From Achatina immaculata (lineage: Eukaryota > Mollusca > Gastropoda > Stylommatophora > Achatinidae), in the NCBI GenBank assembly GCA_009760885.1, contig CM019715.1:22657642-22721641 (forward strand): 64,000 nucleotides of DNA. Reading direction: 5' to 3'. Below the pieces are notes generated by a model, which worked only from the letters and a program-made list of their open reading frames with translations, was not told where the DNA came from and did no database searches. Positions 24,901 to 30,478 of the stretch are shown one piece after another. How positions within the stretch are numbered: position 1 is the stretch's first letter; the number at the start of each line of letters is the position of its first letter. The translations under genes were made by a program, and so were the position numbers.

Positions 24901-25952
24901 CTTTTAGAGTGCCTTGCTAATCATACACACTGTGCTCTGCTGCTTTACTGCACAGAAGCCTTCCTTACCAGCTTGCTAAAACTATACCTGTTCTCACATA
25001 ATAAAGTTTTAATCTACACAAGACCTGACCATGACAAGTTTCATGCACACTTTTTTCTAGTACAAAATGCACTCCTTATGATAAATATGCTTCAGACATG
25101 TCATATATTATGTGTTTATATTATTGCATACAAAACATGTTTTAAAATACATGTGAAAAATCATATTAAATACAAGCAACATTACACTATTTATGAAAGA
25201 AATTTCCATCAGTAGTAAAAACTGAATGAGGCAAAAGACCATGCTACACTGAGGGTACTCTGCTTTGGGGTTGCTGTGTTATTTGATGAAGAAATATGGG
25301 TCAAATTTAAAGACAAAAACTGAAGACCTTTTAATACAAGCATGACTTATACATACCATGGCTAACTTTGCCACTCAGACAATGACAGAATCTGTCACTT
25401 ACGGAGTCATTCATGCCTGCCTGATGCCATTCAAATTTAAGCCCCGCCAACTAGAAATTTAATTTACATCGGCGAAAAAATCAACATAAATTATGAATTA
25501 AGAACTGCTATTTATGTGCTGAACATATGTTACCCTGCTGATACATGCACAAAGAGACATATTAGGACCACAGACCAGCAATCCACTCATATCTAAGAGC
25601 AAATGACCTAAAAATATCTTAGTGTAAATCACTCATATATCACCTGAGTGTAAATCACTCATATATATCACCTGAGTGTAAATCACTCATATATTACCCG
25701 AGTGTAAATCACTCATATATTACTTGAGTGTAAATGATTGACTAATTGCTCAAAATGTCCATAATTTCCACTAACATAAAAGGACCAAAATTTACCTGAG
25801 TGTAAATGACCCACAAAATAAAGATGAGAATGAGGTCAAAGAGGACAAACAAACAAAATGTTCGCCTCACAGAGGACATCCTTCCTTCTACCACATCTGC
25901 TGGTGGAAGAAGGACTGTAGAGGTCCCTGTACCAGACATGGATGGAGGAATT
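3871..25952 (-). CDS. STARD3: STARD3/MLN64-like gene (MENTAL + START), partial, spliced
   Basis: Whole-gene entry; exons are listed separately. Joined in order the exons read an N-terminus with VRRTFCLFVLFDL, membrane segments with LILAYALLHIRHWW and FVLAWLETWFLDFKVLP, a linker with NQYYSPMGTPEGSD, and the start of a START domain (DWKHESG, GIGKLYRLK, RPEEHPSWN). This order is that of STARD3 (MLN64), a late-endosomal, cholesterol-binding membrane protein that tethers endosomes to the ER through VAP proteins. About 285 codons are visible; vertebrate STARD3 has about 445. Phases agree at all joins: 0, 0, 0, 1, 1, 0, 0. Missing are a luminal-loop exon expected between 21116 and 25796 and the rest of START, which must lie left of position 1. 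The gene spans more than 22 kb because its introns are packed with transposons. STARD3NL has MENTAL only, so the START exons favour STARD3. The family assignment is firm; orthology is inferred. Confidence 0.88.
4011..4165 (+). repeat. 57-67 bp tandem repeat, three copies
   Basis: CAACATTCA(A/G)GTACATCA begins at 4011, 4068 and 4135; each copy also has AGTTACATGAAAAA and ACTACATGAAA-like parts. Lies between the two START exons. Confidence 0.85.
4235..4480 (+). mobile_element. 3' end of an RNase H-bearing LINE
   Basis: The plus frame reads TPEHTLQICIREPRYGPQ and later LTPYLES then a stop, followed by GCGTATGAAACTGAACACCG and a GAA-rich tail. TPEH-LQ-C is the Zn-knuckle-like ending of I/Nimb-type LINEs after RNase H. 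A short relic of the same tail occurs at 32205-32250. Assignment to a clade is tentative. Confidence 0.5.
4654..4812 (-). CDS. STARD3: STARD3-like exon: start of START domain
   Basis: 159 bp, 53 codons, phase 0 at both ends; acceptor GTATCAG, donor AAG|GTGAGC. It encodes EDYVRLARHSSEVLW, SPETDWKHESG, then GIVHSKKIKG and IGKLYRLK. Helix 1, the WK-E motif and the strand ending in GK-Y-L-K are the opening of START domains of the StAR/STARD3 group. The pocket-forming strands that follow are in later exons. A longer open frame around it (4516-4827) is intron read-through. Confidence 0.9.
4951..8207 (-). mobile_element. RTE-type LINE, near full length, inactivated
   Basis: About 3.2 kb. On the minus strand it has a roughly 200-bp 5' leader (8008-8207), endonuclease, reverse transcriptase and a very short 3' end followed by a TGAA-type simple repeat (ATTCATTC on the plus strand, 4951-4970). 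A single ORF, short UTR and microsatellite tail fit the RTE clade. It is the longest of at least ten copies or fragments here, sits in the intron between the micro-exon and the first START exon, and has the gene's orientation. I found no convincing target duplication. Confidence 0.88.
4962..8007 (-). pseudogene. RTE endonuclease-reverse transcriptase
   Basis: The 700-codon part (5905-8007) carries the APE-type endonuclease (RVGTWNVGSMYEGK, GICEHRW, MGDFNAKIG, DTDHELLIADM) at about residues 75-315, then the reverse transcriptase start (GKSPGCDEITAEF, QAGFRQGRGSRDH, FIDYSKAFDCVQHQKLW). Compared with the copy at 17250-19200, five bases are lost near 5950, shifting the frame; the rest continues at 4962-5855 with SPYLFNLYTENIM, the catalytic IRYADDTVLLS and the C-terminal KYFGHIKRHDNLEK region. 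A 42-base in-frame deletion near 6227 also removes the segment before HASKILLK. With these repaired, length would be about 1,000 residues, normal for RTE. Confidence 0.9.
8370..8625 (-). mobile_element. PLE-like 3' fragment, family 2
   Basis: On the minus strand: TGTATGTGATCCTTGG, AAAAGGCTTTTGGCAAAATA, TTGGATTGTTGTATGTTCTT. The same block occurs at 34010-34205 (minus), 45955-46140 (plus) and 50845-51075 (plus). The GGC-loop-GCC-GAAA arrangement, kept best in the other copies, resembles the 3' region of the PLEs in this window. No coding part. Class is inferred. Confidence 0.45.
8882..8940 (-). CDS. STARD3: STARD3-like micro-exon between MENTAL and START
   Basis: 59 bp: two bases completing a Gly codon, then 19 codons SDTEQEGHHTPSHRSVTSQ, ending in phase 0. 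The acceptor is TTTCCTTAG; the donor reads CAG|GCAAGT, a GC-AG intron with an otherwise ideal donor. Gly-Ser-Asp followed by acidic residues matches GSDNESDEE in vertebrate STARD3, and the Gln at the end joins EDYVRLA just as AQEREYIRQG does there. The exon abuts a 12-copy tandem array that duplicates its own acceptor and first bases (8941-9750). Confidence 0.82.
8941..9750 (-). repeat. 65-67 bp minisatellite carrying a copied 3' splice site
   Basis: CTAAGGAAAGCACACAGAG recurs at 8941, 9006, 9071, 9138, 9203, 9270, 9337, 9403, 9469, 9536, 9602, 9669 and 9735. Read in the gene's direction each unit ends CTGTGTGCTTTCCTTAG then GGTCAGACA or GGTTGGACA; the authentic exon reads CCTTAG|GATCAGACA. 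So each of 12 upstream units holds a pyrimidine tract, an AG and a few exon-like bases. Two unit types, marked TGTCTGAC and TGTCCAAC on the plus strand, alternate for much of the array. Confidence 0.93.
9751..11112. other. intronic sequence, no supported feature
   Basis: Unique-looking DNA with short homopolymers (C-run near 10041, G-run near 10881). A plus-strand frame of 125 codons at 10420-10797 has no recognisable domain, splice context or homology I know, and is not called a gene. Confidence 0.5.
11121..11652. mobile_element. non-autonomous hAT element (MITE-like)
   Basis: Ends CAGTGGCTCCCAA at the left and TTGGGAACCACTG at the right are inverted copies with one mismatch, of the CAGTGGTTCCCAA type common in hAT elements. 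Flanks GTATAACC (11113-11120) and GTATAATC (11653-11660) form an 8-bp target duplication with one mismatch, the hAT length. The 532-bp interior has no transposase frame. Intronic. Confidence 0.85.
11661..12185. other. intronic sequence, nothing recognised
   Basis: AT-rich, with small overlapping open frames on both strands (11723-11923 plus; 11857-12155 minus) that lack motifs. Confidence 0.5.
12190..12975 (+). repeat. 55-bp minisatellite with a GC-richer interruption
   Basis: ATGTCCTTGGACACTGATCA, AGAAAGCAACAGCCCTACAG and TATGTCTATCCATCC recur at 55-bp steps (e.g. 12546, 12601, 12656). The array is broken at about 12367-12530 by unrelated sequence (GAGGGGCCCACCCCCCTTGG, GAGGGGGGGTACTTCC), after which the repeat resumes. 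The interruption has no ends I recognise. Confidence 0.9.
13245..13526 (-). mobile_element. tRNA-derived SINE with perfect 14-bp target duplication
   Basis: Minus strand begins GGGGACTGGCTAGCATAGTG; TAGCATAGTGG is an A-box and GATTCGAATCC a B-box for RNA polymerase III. A T-run and a body follow (AATGGGTACTAG, TGTGATACTGACCACATCAC, GCCTTAATGGCAC). ATATATATTGTATA flanks both sides exactly (13231-13244, 13527-13540). The body aligns with the SINE at 26708. The anticodon region is degenerate, so this is not a tRNA gene. Confidence 0.9.
13576..13686 (-). CDS. STARD3: STARD3-like exon: linker with FFAT-like motif
   Basis: 111 bp, two bases + 36 codons + one base. Acceptor GTTTCAG after a good pyrimidine tract; donor GAAG|GTATTT. 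It encodes YGSAIIVPRVHF, then the acidic stretch DDLQSLITEDN and QYYSPMGTPE. Vertebrate STARD3 has QFYSPPESFAGSD at the same place, the phosphorylation-dependent FFAT motif that recruits VAP proteins on the ER. Here QYYSP keeps the aromatic pair and the serine, with acidic residues upstream. The intron cuts the motif region at Gly, completed by the next exon (GSDTEQEG). The whole linker is cytosolic. Confidence 0.88.
13905..14757 (+). mobile_element. RTE fragment: RT C-terminus and tail
   Basis: Plus frame resumes the RTE protein at SPYLFNLYTENIM-like, with IRYVDNTVLLS (the catalytic YADD altered to YVDN), then the C-terminal region in several frames to AHDREAY-like and GACATGCAAATGACT. 5'-truncated, frameshifted. 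Antisense to the host gene. Confidence 0.85.
14760..15420. other. intronic sequence, nothing recognised
   Basis: AT-rich; a short near-repeat TGCTAGAAGGTGATAGTGA / GTGCTAGCAGGTGATAGTAA at about 15193-15240. No element ends or coding frames. Confidence 0.5.
15427..15580 (-). CDS. STARD3: STARD3-like exon: MENTAL membrane segment 4
   Basis: 154 bp, 51 codons plus one base, so it ends in phase 1. Acceptor TTAACAG has only a weak pyrimidine tract; the donor is AGAG|GTAGGG. It encodes FEGTKSNSNPLSYC, then the membrane run LIIISFVLAWLETWF, LDFKVLPHEKK and RIVASQSR. FVLAWLETWFLDFKVLP is nearly identical to the last membrane segment and cytosolic exit of MENTAL in STARD3/STARD3NL, the strongest single piece of evidence for the family. 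The joint with the next exon gives AGA-GGT (Arg-Gly). Confidence 0.93.
15690..16310 (+). mobile_element. Penelope-like element 3' relic
   Basis: Matches the end of the PLE copies at 28-30 kb: GACAAGTCCGATTTTCTAC (KSDFL), then GGAACTACATGGTTTCAACT (ELHGLN) and CAGCTACACTTAACATTCC, followed by the same 3' untranslated region with TTTATGTATGATGAG. Coding part broken by stops. Antisense to the gene, ending about 100 bp before the 54-bp exon. Confidence 0.8.
16415..16468 (-). CDS. STARD3: STARD3-like exon: MENTAL membrane segment 3
   Basis: 54 bp, 18 codons, phase 0 at both ends; acceptor ATTTCAG after a T-rich tract, donor GAT|GTAAGT. It encodes ISTAKTCIFLVIKIFLFD, which lines up with the TSAFL-AKVIL stretch of vertebrate MENTAL domains and falls exactly between the RHWW exon and the FVLAW exon. 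At this length it would be missed by most ab initio callers. It lies about 100 bp from the 3' end of an antisense PLE relic. Confidence 0.85.
16860..17249 (+). repeat. 29-bp minisatellite, left part
   Basis: Units of the form TGTCCAGTTTTGTCAGAG + TTTATATCTAT, about 13 copies, some degenerate. The same repeat resumes at 19201, so one array was split by the RTE copy between. Confidence 0.92.
17250..19200 (-). mobile_element. RTE LINE, 5'-truncated, inserted in minisatellite
   Basis: Minus-strand RTE from the CATTCATTCATTC tail (17250) up to the region just upstream of the RT (ends CTGGAACCATGTCTTTAGC). It keeps NGKSPGCDEITA, QVGFRQGRGSRDH, FIDYSKAFDC and the C-terminus but has several frameshifts; the catalytic region is YTDDRVLLF-like. 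Both edges abut repeat units containing TTATATCT (17242-17249 and 19200-19207), the likely target duplication. Confidence 0.9.
19201..19460 (+). repeat. 29-bp minisatellite, right part
   Basis: Continuation of the array at 16860-17249: TATATCTACTGTCCAGTTTT, GTCAGAGTTTATATC and variants, about 9 copies, the last ones degenerate. Confidence 0.92.
19597..19675 (-). mobile_element. RTE 3'-end stub with CAGT-type tail
   Basis: CAGTCAGTCAGTCATTTACA followed by TGTCCCTTGCAGAACTTTGCC: only about 75 bp of the RTE 3' end. The tail repeat is CAGT, not CATT as in the longer copies. Confidence 0.8.
19705..20055. mobile_element. PLE 3' ends in inverted arrangement
   Basis: 19712-19745 (starting CAGAATGTATAAAATCGG, ending GTAGGAGCAG) is the exact 34-bp reverse complement of 19954-19987. 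The left arm continues into a minus-strand PLE 3' region (AAGGCTCACGCCGAAACGTC when read on the minus strand), the right arm into plus-strand PLE sequence (TTTACTGCAGTGCTTAGTG). Compare the untranslated region at 28850-28965. Confidence 0.75.
20190..20940 (-). mobile_element. LINE family NLR-2, 3' part
   Basis: Minus frame: EVNQFAYL-like, KNLENIWHSKVINTK, IRKRRWTYVGHVMRGNN, GQRKRGRPRETLKRTLLRE and NRKNWQTTM, then a 3' end CACGGGAAGG-like with ATAAGATA-type tail. The same family, better preserved, is at 36246-37605. 5'-truncated and frameshifted. Confidence 0.82.
21039..21116 (-). CDS. STARD3: STARD3-like exon: MENTAL membrane segment 2
   Basis: 78 bp, 26 codons, phase 0 at both ends. A long pyrimidine tract and TTTGTAG acceptor precede it, and GCT|GTAAGT is a strong donor. 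It encodes MLSSARFTLL followed by ILAYALLHIRHWWMVA. The RF...LILAYA...RHWW pattern matches the second membrane segment of MENTAL in STARD3 and STARD3NL. The residues normally between segment 1 and this point (about 25-30 residues ending in an FDI-like motif) are absent from both neighbouring exons, so one exon between this and 25796 is unidentified. Confidence 0.87.
21425..23367. repeat. 1.94-kb duplicated segment, copy 1
   Basis: Nearly identical to 23495-25437 at a constant offset of 2,070 bp, with a handful of substitutions (e.g. CCGCCGAAAAG / CCGCCAAAAAG). It contains an RTE 3' fragment (21431-21868, minus, CAGT-type tail) and unrecognised DNA. A minus frame of 88 codons (22217-22483; LDRLWEIEQHGWK) is conserved in both copies only because the whole segment is. 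Intronic. Confidence 0.95.
23495..25437. repeat. 1.94-kb duplicated segment, copy 2
   Basis: Second copy. Separated from the first by 127 bp (23368-23494). Contains the same RTE 3' fragment at 23501-23938. The duplication lies in the intron region where one MENTAL exon is unaccounted for; I found no plausible exon in either copy. Confidence 0.95.
25616..25740 (-). repeat. 26-30 bp tandem repeat carrying a copied 5' splice site
   Basis: In gene direction the units read GAGTGATTTACACTCAG|GTGATATAT; the true exon 1 end is CATTTACACTCAG|GTAAAT. Four units keep a GT at the copied donor, after exon-like ends at 25644, 25672, 25698 and 25724; a fifth (about 25617) has lost it. All lie downstream of the true donor. 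Confidence 0.88.
25796..25952 (-). CDS. STARD3: STARD3-like exon: N-terminus and first MENTAL membrane segment
   Basis: On the minus strand the exon follows an acceptor ending TTGCAG and ends CAG|GTAAAT. The first ATG is at 25939, giving 48 codons and ending in phase 0. The protein begins MSGTGTSTVLLPP, then VRRTFCLFVLFDL and a hydrophobic run to ILWVIYTQ. VRRTFCLFV-FDL is the hallmark start of the MENTAL domain, and LLPP just before it also occurs in vertebrate STARD3. The 13 bases before the ATG and the acceptor imply at least one further 5' exon to the right, which I did not find. The frame stays open upstream of the ATG, so the true start could be in that exon. A short tandem repeat copying this exon's donor lies directly downstream. 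Confidence 0.88.
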
Positions 25953-26171
25953 CTGCAATAATAATAATAAAAAAATAATATCTGTTGGTAGATTAGTAAA
26001 CAGGGCATGCAGTCACTAAACACCAACAATATGGCAAGTCATTCATCTAATCTAGGTCAGATCACCAAAATCTAGGTCAGATCACCCCTTGGTGATTACT
26101 ATATCCTTCATTCTACACTTTTTTATTTTCTTCTTCTGTATTTCATGCCCCTAGTCTCAGACATCTATACA

Positions 26172-26660
26172 GGGTTATTCAAAAGTTTGTGAAACATTTC
26201 AAAACTTCACAACAAAGAAACCATGTAATGGACCACGATAATTCTTACACCAAGAGAGAGAGAGAAACTCTTTCATGTTTTTTTTTTTAAATAAAGCCTG
26301 CGTGCAGAGCTCCCATGGTGTGCTGCTAGGAGGCAGCAGTAGCAAATATGGCGTTCAGTAAACGTGAACAATCATTTTGTGTTTTGGAGTATGCAAGAAC
26401 CTTGCCTGTTTTGACTGTGCGGCAATGATTTTGAGTGGAACTGCAGAAGGCAGCACCTGTTTTCAACAGTATCAAAAAGTGGTATGCGAAATTCTGGGAT
26501 GGCAGCTGTCTGTGCACAGCTCCTCAGCAGGGACATCCAGGACTAAGCAAAGAAACTGTGAACCGTGTTAGAGAAACTTACCAGCAAAGCCTCTGCAAGT
26601 AAGTTCACTGGTAAGAGATGCAGCATATGTGGTGGTATACTGTCTCTGAAAGGATTATTT
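26172..26660 (+). mobile_element. DNA transposon 5' fragment with helix-turn-helix
   Basis: Starts CAGGGTTATTCAAAAGTTTG, a typical transposon terminus. From the ATG at 26350 the frame reads MAFSKREQSFCVLEYART, and after shifts GHPGLSKETVNRVRETYQQS, like the N-terminal DNA-binding part of transposases that read GRP--S-ETV-RVRE-F-RSP. No catalytic part and no right end found. Confidence 0.55.
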
Positions 26661-26707
26661 GCTGTACATGGAAATTAGATCTGAAATAATACTTCATGAA
26701 AGCTTAG

Positions 26708-26955
26708 GGTGTCTGAGTGGTGAAGTGGTTAGTGCACTGGTCTCCCCCAAAGGTCGGGGGTTCGAATCTAGCCGGAGGCACCCCAGTCACCCAGCTGTAG
26801 AAATGGGTACCCGAATTCTTCTGGAGTTGGGGAAGGAAAGGCAGCCAAGTATGATACTGACCATATCACCCTCTAGTGTGCTGACAGGTCAAGGAAAATA
26901 TGGGCACTAACACCATATCCCTTTGTGCCTCTAAGGCATAACAGGGTTACCTTTT
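26708..26955 (+). mobile_element. tRNA-derived SINE
   Basis: The head GGTGTCTGAGTGGTGAAGTG gives an A-box region and GGTTCGAATCT a B-box. GGGTGTC and GGCACCC about 75 bp apart could pair as an acceptor stem. The body shares AATGGGTACC, ATGATACTGACCATATCAC and GCCTCTAAGGCAT with the minus-strand SINE at 13245. AAGCTTAG (26700-26707, 26956-26963) is a likely target duplication. Confidence 0.85.
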
Positions 26956-27129
26956 AAGCTTAGAAGAATCATATCACATAGTGAAAAATTAATCTTACAC
27001 CAAAAACTTTACTTAGAATTCTCAAATTGTCTCACAAATACACTGCTGTCACTGAGTTTCAGTCCTGAATCAATTTCAAGTAGAATTTTCAAAGCAAGTC
27101 CAAGTCAATCACAATGTGATTTTTTTCTT

Positions 27130-27806
27130 CTTACAGTTTCAGATGCTGACTTTATGCTTTTGAAGTAGTTGGTGGTCATCTGGAGAGCATGGACATCCCC
27201 TTACAGTTTGTTTTGGACTAGTGTGGTTGTTGGCCATATTTTCCTTCTCTGTTGTTCACACACTGGGCACTCCTACAGAATGTGGTCTGCTGTCATCTTA
27301 TTGGTGCCACATGCATATCTGTTAGTTGATCCTGTCTTGAATTTGTTATACAGATGGCATCTTAACCTGTTGTGCCTGGTACTTAGCCTTAGGATGACTT
27401 GTTCTTCTCTGTTTAGCTGGTAGAAGGCATCATTTCTTTGCTGGTCTGGATGCTCCTTCACCCATTTGTTCTTGTACTTGGGATTTAACAGCATTTTGGC
27501 CTCCTCAAATGATATGTGTCTGTCCATGGTAGTTTACCTCCTTAATTCACTAGGGTGCCTGCTGTTTCATTTGTTTCCTTTACAGGAATACCACAATGGG
27601 AAGGAATCCGCTGCATTACTATTCTTTTGAACCGTGTGTATAGCTGGTGAATTTCTTTTTGTGGGTCACTGGTTTCTTTGTACAGTGCAACTGATGTAAC
27701 ATGGCCAAGTATCAGTCTATGTGGCTAAAGAAATGGCAATAAATTCATGTGCCAGGCAATGAGACTTAGGTATTATATGTCCATGACAGGTGATACATCT
27801 AAGAAT
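27130..27806 (-). mobile_element. LINE with RNase H, 3' half
   Basis: Minus frames read QRIPSHCGIPVKETNETA (late RNase H), DRHISFEEAKMLL, then REEQVILRLSTRHNRLR and CGTNKMTADHILQECPVC, the terminal Zn-knuckle-like motif of I/Nimb-type LINEs. The other half is at 30479-31135; the PLE pair lies in the gap. Confidence 0.75.
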
Positions 27807-27810
27807 CAGG

Positions 27811-28967
27811 CAGTACATATAAAGTAGGAAAAGGTTTTTCACCTACATGGTCAGATGTTTAAGAAAATTATTTATCACCATCTACCACTAATCCATCTCA
27901 ACCCTGATACTTGTGACAAGTCTTAAGGATGTCCTCGTCCATAACCAAATGAAGAAGAACCCTGCTTATTTTGGAATCAGAAAATGTAACCGCTCTCAGT
28001 GTATTACCTGCCCTGTAATCTGGGAAATGAAAACAATCACCTTTCCTAAAACTATCCTCACTCTCCATGAAGGATTCACATGCAAGTCTCATAATGTGAT
28101 ATATGCCATTGTATGCAAAAGATGCAGGATAGCTTATATTGGTGAAACTGGTCTCAGATTAGGTGACCGCATGGAGAAACATCTGTATGATATCACCCAC
28201 CATGCTTTGAAGTCATTCTATACTCATTTCAATGGCCCCAACCACAGAGGCAAATCTGATTTTCTGGTAACACCCATCAAACAATATCACACTGATGACA
28301 GAAACTGCCTAGAACTTGAGAACCACTACATTCATGAATATGAGACACTGGAACTACATGGTTTGAACTCGCAATTCAGCTACACCTAACATTCCTGTCT
28401 CCTACAATCGTATTCCTTCTGCACTAAGTTCCACTCCTTTCTCACTTGTACCACAGTTCAGAACCTCCTAACAGCGTGAGATTACAACCCCTCTACCCCA
28501 ACTATAATCATCTATTCCACCTTCTCCCAGCTAGATAACCATTGTATCACTCTCTCCCCTTTCTATGGTTTCCCATCCCCTTTATGACCCACCTATCACA
28601 CATCACAAATCTCCATTTAAACATTCTCTAAACACTCCACCATGCACACTTCTGAACAAGAAGTTACAAGTTACAGCTTCTTACAAGTCACAGCCAAGTG
28701 CTCCATTATTTTATTTTATTCTATTTTTTCTATTCCTATTTTTTACACAGTATTCATGTAAATTTATATTTGATCTCTGTTTCTTTGTCCTATGTGTTTT
28801 TGTATGATTAAGGTTCACACCGAGATGTCACAACCATGTGCTCATTAAGCAATAAAGCTGTTCCAACTTTTTCCTACTTTATACATTTTGTTATCACACC
28901 TTTACTGCATTCGCTTTGTGTATAGCTATATACTTAGTTTTATATACTTATACACTAATTATTCAGG
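27811..28967 (+). mobile_element. Penelope-like element, truncated copy 1
   Basis: 1,157-bp unit, the left of two head-to-tail copies. It holds the end of the PLE ORF (27913-28389), a 3' untranslated region with TTTTTGTATGATTAAGG and CAATAAAGCTG, and a closing stretch TTATACACTAATTATTCAGG. The reverse-transcriptase part is absent. Copy boundaries share CAGGC(T/A)GTAC(G/A)TATAAAG. Confidence 0.9.
27913..28389 (+). pseudogene. PLE GIY-YIG endonuclease domain, copy 1
   Basis: 158-codon open frame, truncated at the 5' side (a PLE protein is several times longer). Motifs: GIRKCNRSQCITCPVI (Cys-rich), then NVIYAIVCKRCRIAYIGETG with LRLGDRMEKHL, the GIY-YIG core (IY...AYIGET) and its Arg and His, then NCLELENHYIHEYETL with a conserved Glu. 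This domain nicks target DNA in PLEs. The start Met is only the first ATG in the fragment. The intact frame suggests a fairly recent duplication. Confidence 0.85.
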
Positions 28968-30124
28968 CTGTACGTATAAAGTAGGAAAAGGTTTTTCACC
29001 TACATGGTCAGATGTTTAAGAAAATTATTTATCACCATCTACCACTAATCCATCTCAACCCTGATACTTGTGACAAGTCTTAAGGATGTCCTCGTCCATA
29101 ACCAAATGAAGAAGAACCCTGCTTATTTTGGAATCAGAAAATGTAACCGCTCTCAGTGTATTACCTGCCCTGTAATCTGGGAAATGAAAACAATCACCTT
29201 TCCTAAAACTATCCTCACTCTCCATGAAGGATTCACATGCAAGTCTCATAATGTGATATATGCCATTGTATGCAAAAGATGCAGGATAGCTTATATTGGT
29301 GAAACTGGTCTCAGATTAGGTGACCGCATGGAGAAACATCTGTATGATATCACCCACCATGCTTTGAAGTCATTCCATACTCATTTCAATGGCCCCAACC
29401 ACAGAGGCAAATCTGATTTTCTGGTAACACCCATCAAACAATATCACACTGATGACAGAAACTGCCTAGAACTTGAGAACCACTACATTCATGAATATGA
29501 GACACTGGAACTACATGGTTTGAACTCGCAATTCAGCTACACCTAACATTCCTGTCTCCTACAATCGTATTCCTTCTGCACTAAGTTCCACTCCTTTCTC
29601 ACTTGTACCACAGTTCAGAACCTCCTAACAGCGTGAGATTACAACCCCTCTACCCCAACTATAATCATCTATTCCACCTTCTCCCAGCTAGATAACCATT
29701 GTATCACTCTCTCCCCTTTCTATGGTTTCCCATCCCCTTTATGACCCACCTATCACACATCACAAATCTCCATTTAAACATTCTCTAAACACTCCACCAT
29801 GCACACTTCTGAACAAGAAGTTACAAGTTACAGCTTCTTACAAGTCACAGCCAAGTGCTCCATTATTTTATTTTATTCTATTTTTTCTATTCCTATTTTT
29901 TACACAGTATTCATGTAAATTTATATTTGATCTCTGTTTCTTTGTCCTATGTGTTTTTGTATGATTAAGGTTCACACCGAGATGTCACAACCATGTGCTC
30001 ATTAAGCAATAAAGCTGTTCCAACTTTTTCCTACTTTATACATTTTGTTATCACACCTTTACTGCATTCGCTTTGTGTATAGCTATATACTTAGTTTTAT
30101 ATACTTATACACTAATTATTCAGG
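28968..30124 (+). mobile_element. Penelope-like element, truncated copy 2
   Basis: Second tandem unit, offset exactly 1,157 bp and almost identical. Includes a GIY-YIG frame at 29070-29546 that differs from copy 1 at one visible residue (SFHTH against SFYTH). PLEs are known for tandem, partly truncated copies. Confidence 0.9.
29070..29546 (+). pseudogene. PLE GIY-YIG endonuclease domain, copy 2
   Basis: 158 codons, same motifs as the first copy (IYAIVCKRCRIAYIGETG, RLGDRMEKHL, NCLELENHYIHEYETL), so a GIY-YIG domain without its reverse transcriptase. Open throughout but unlikely to act alone; no promoter or full ORF. Confidence 0.85.
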
Positions 30125-30134
30125 CTGTACGTAT

Positions 30135-30478
30135 GTCTGCGTAACTCTAGCAAACACGTTTGCTTAAGTGTGGCCGAGATGATTAAAAACTGATTACATT
30201 TTACTCTCTTCTATCTCTGCAACCACTAACTTACACTGTACTCATCTCAAGATGACTGTTCTGTATATGATACTCCCTACATAACTGATCTGCTCACATC
30301 TGGTTGATAGCCAATCACCAGCTGCCTGTAGAATATGTGACACAAGGCATGAGCAGGTACAGAATTCTGAATAGAATAAAGAATATAGTACCAACCAAAA
30401 AAGCAGATTAAAAAGTGCACAGAACACATTAATGTCTACTACATGTGAGAAGTGAAGACCTACACTTTATAAACAATG
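30135..30478. other. nothing recognised
   Basis: Sequence between the PLE pair and the 5' half of the split LINE. It may be part of the same insertion, but I could not assign it. Confidence 0.4.

Noticed and set aside
26707..26783. tRNA gene
   Set aside because: Acceptor-like pairing and boxes are present, but anticodon arm is poor and the unit continues into a SINE body shared with 13245-13526.
27898..28092. 64-codon minus ORF repeated at 29055-29249
   Set aside because: Antisense shadow of the PLE GIY-YIG frame, duplicated with it.
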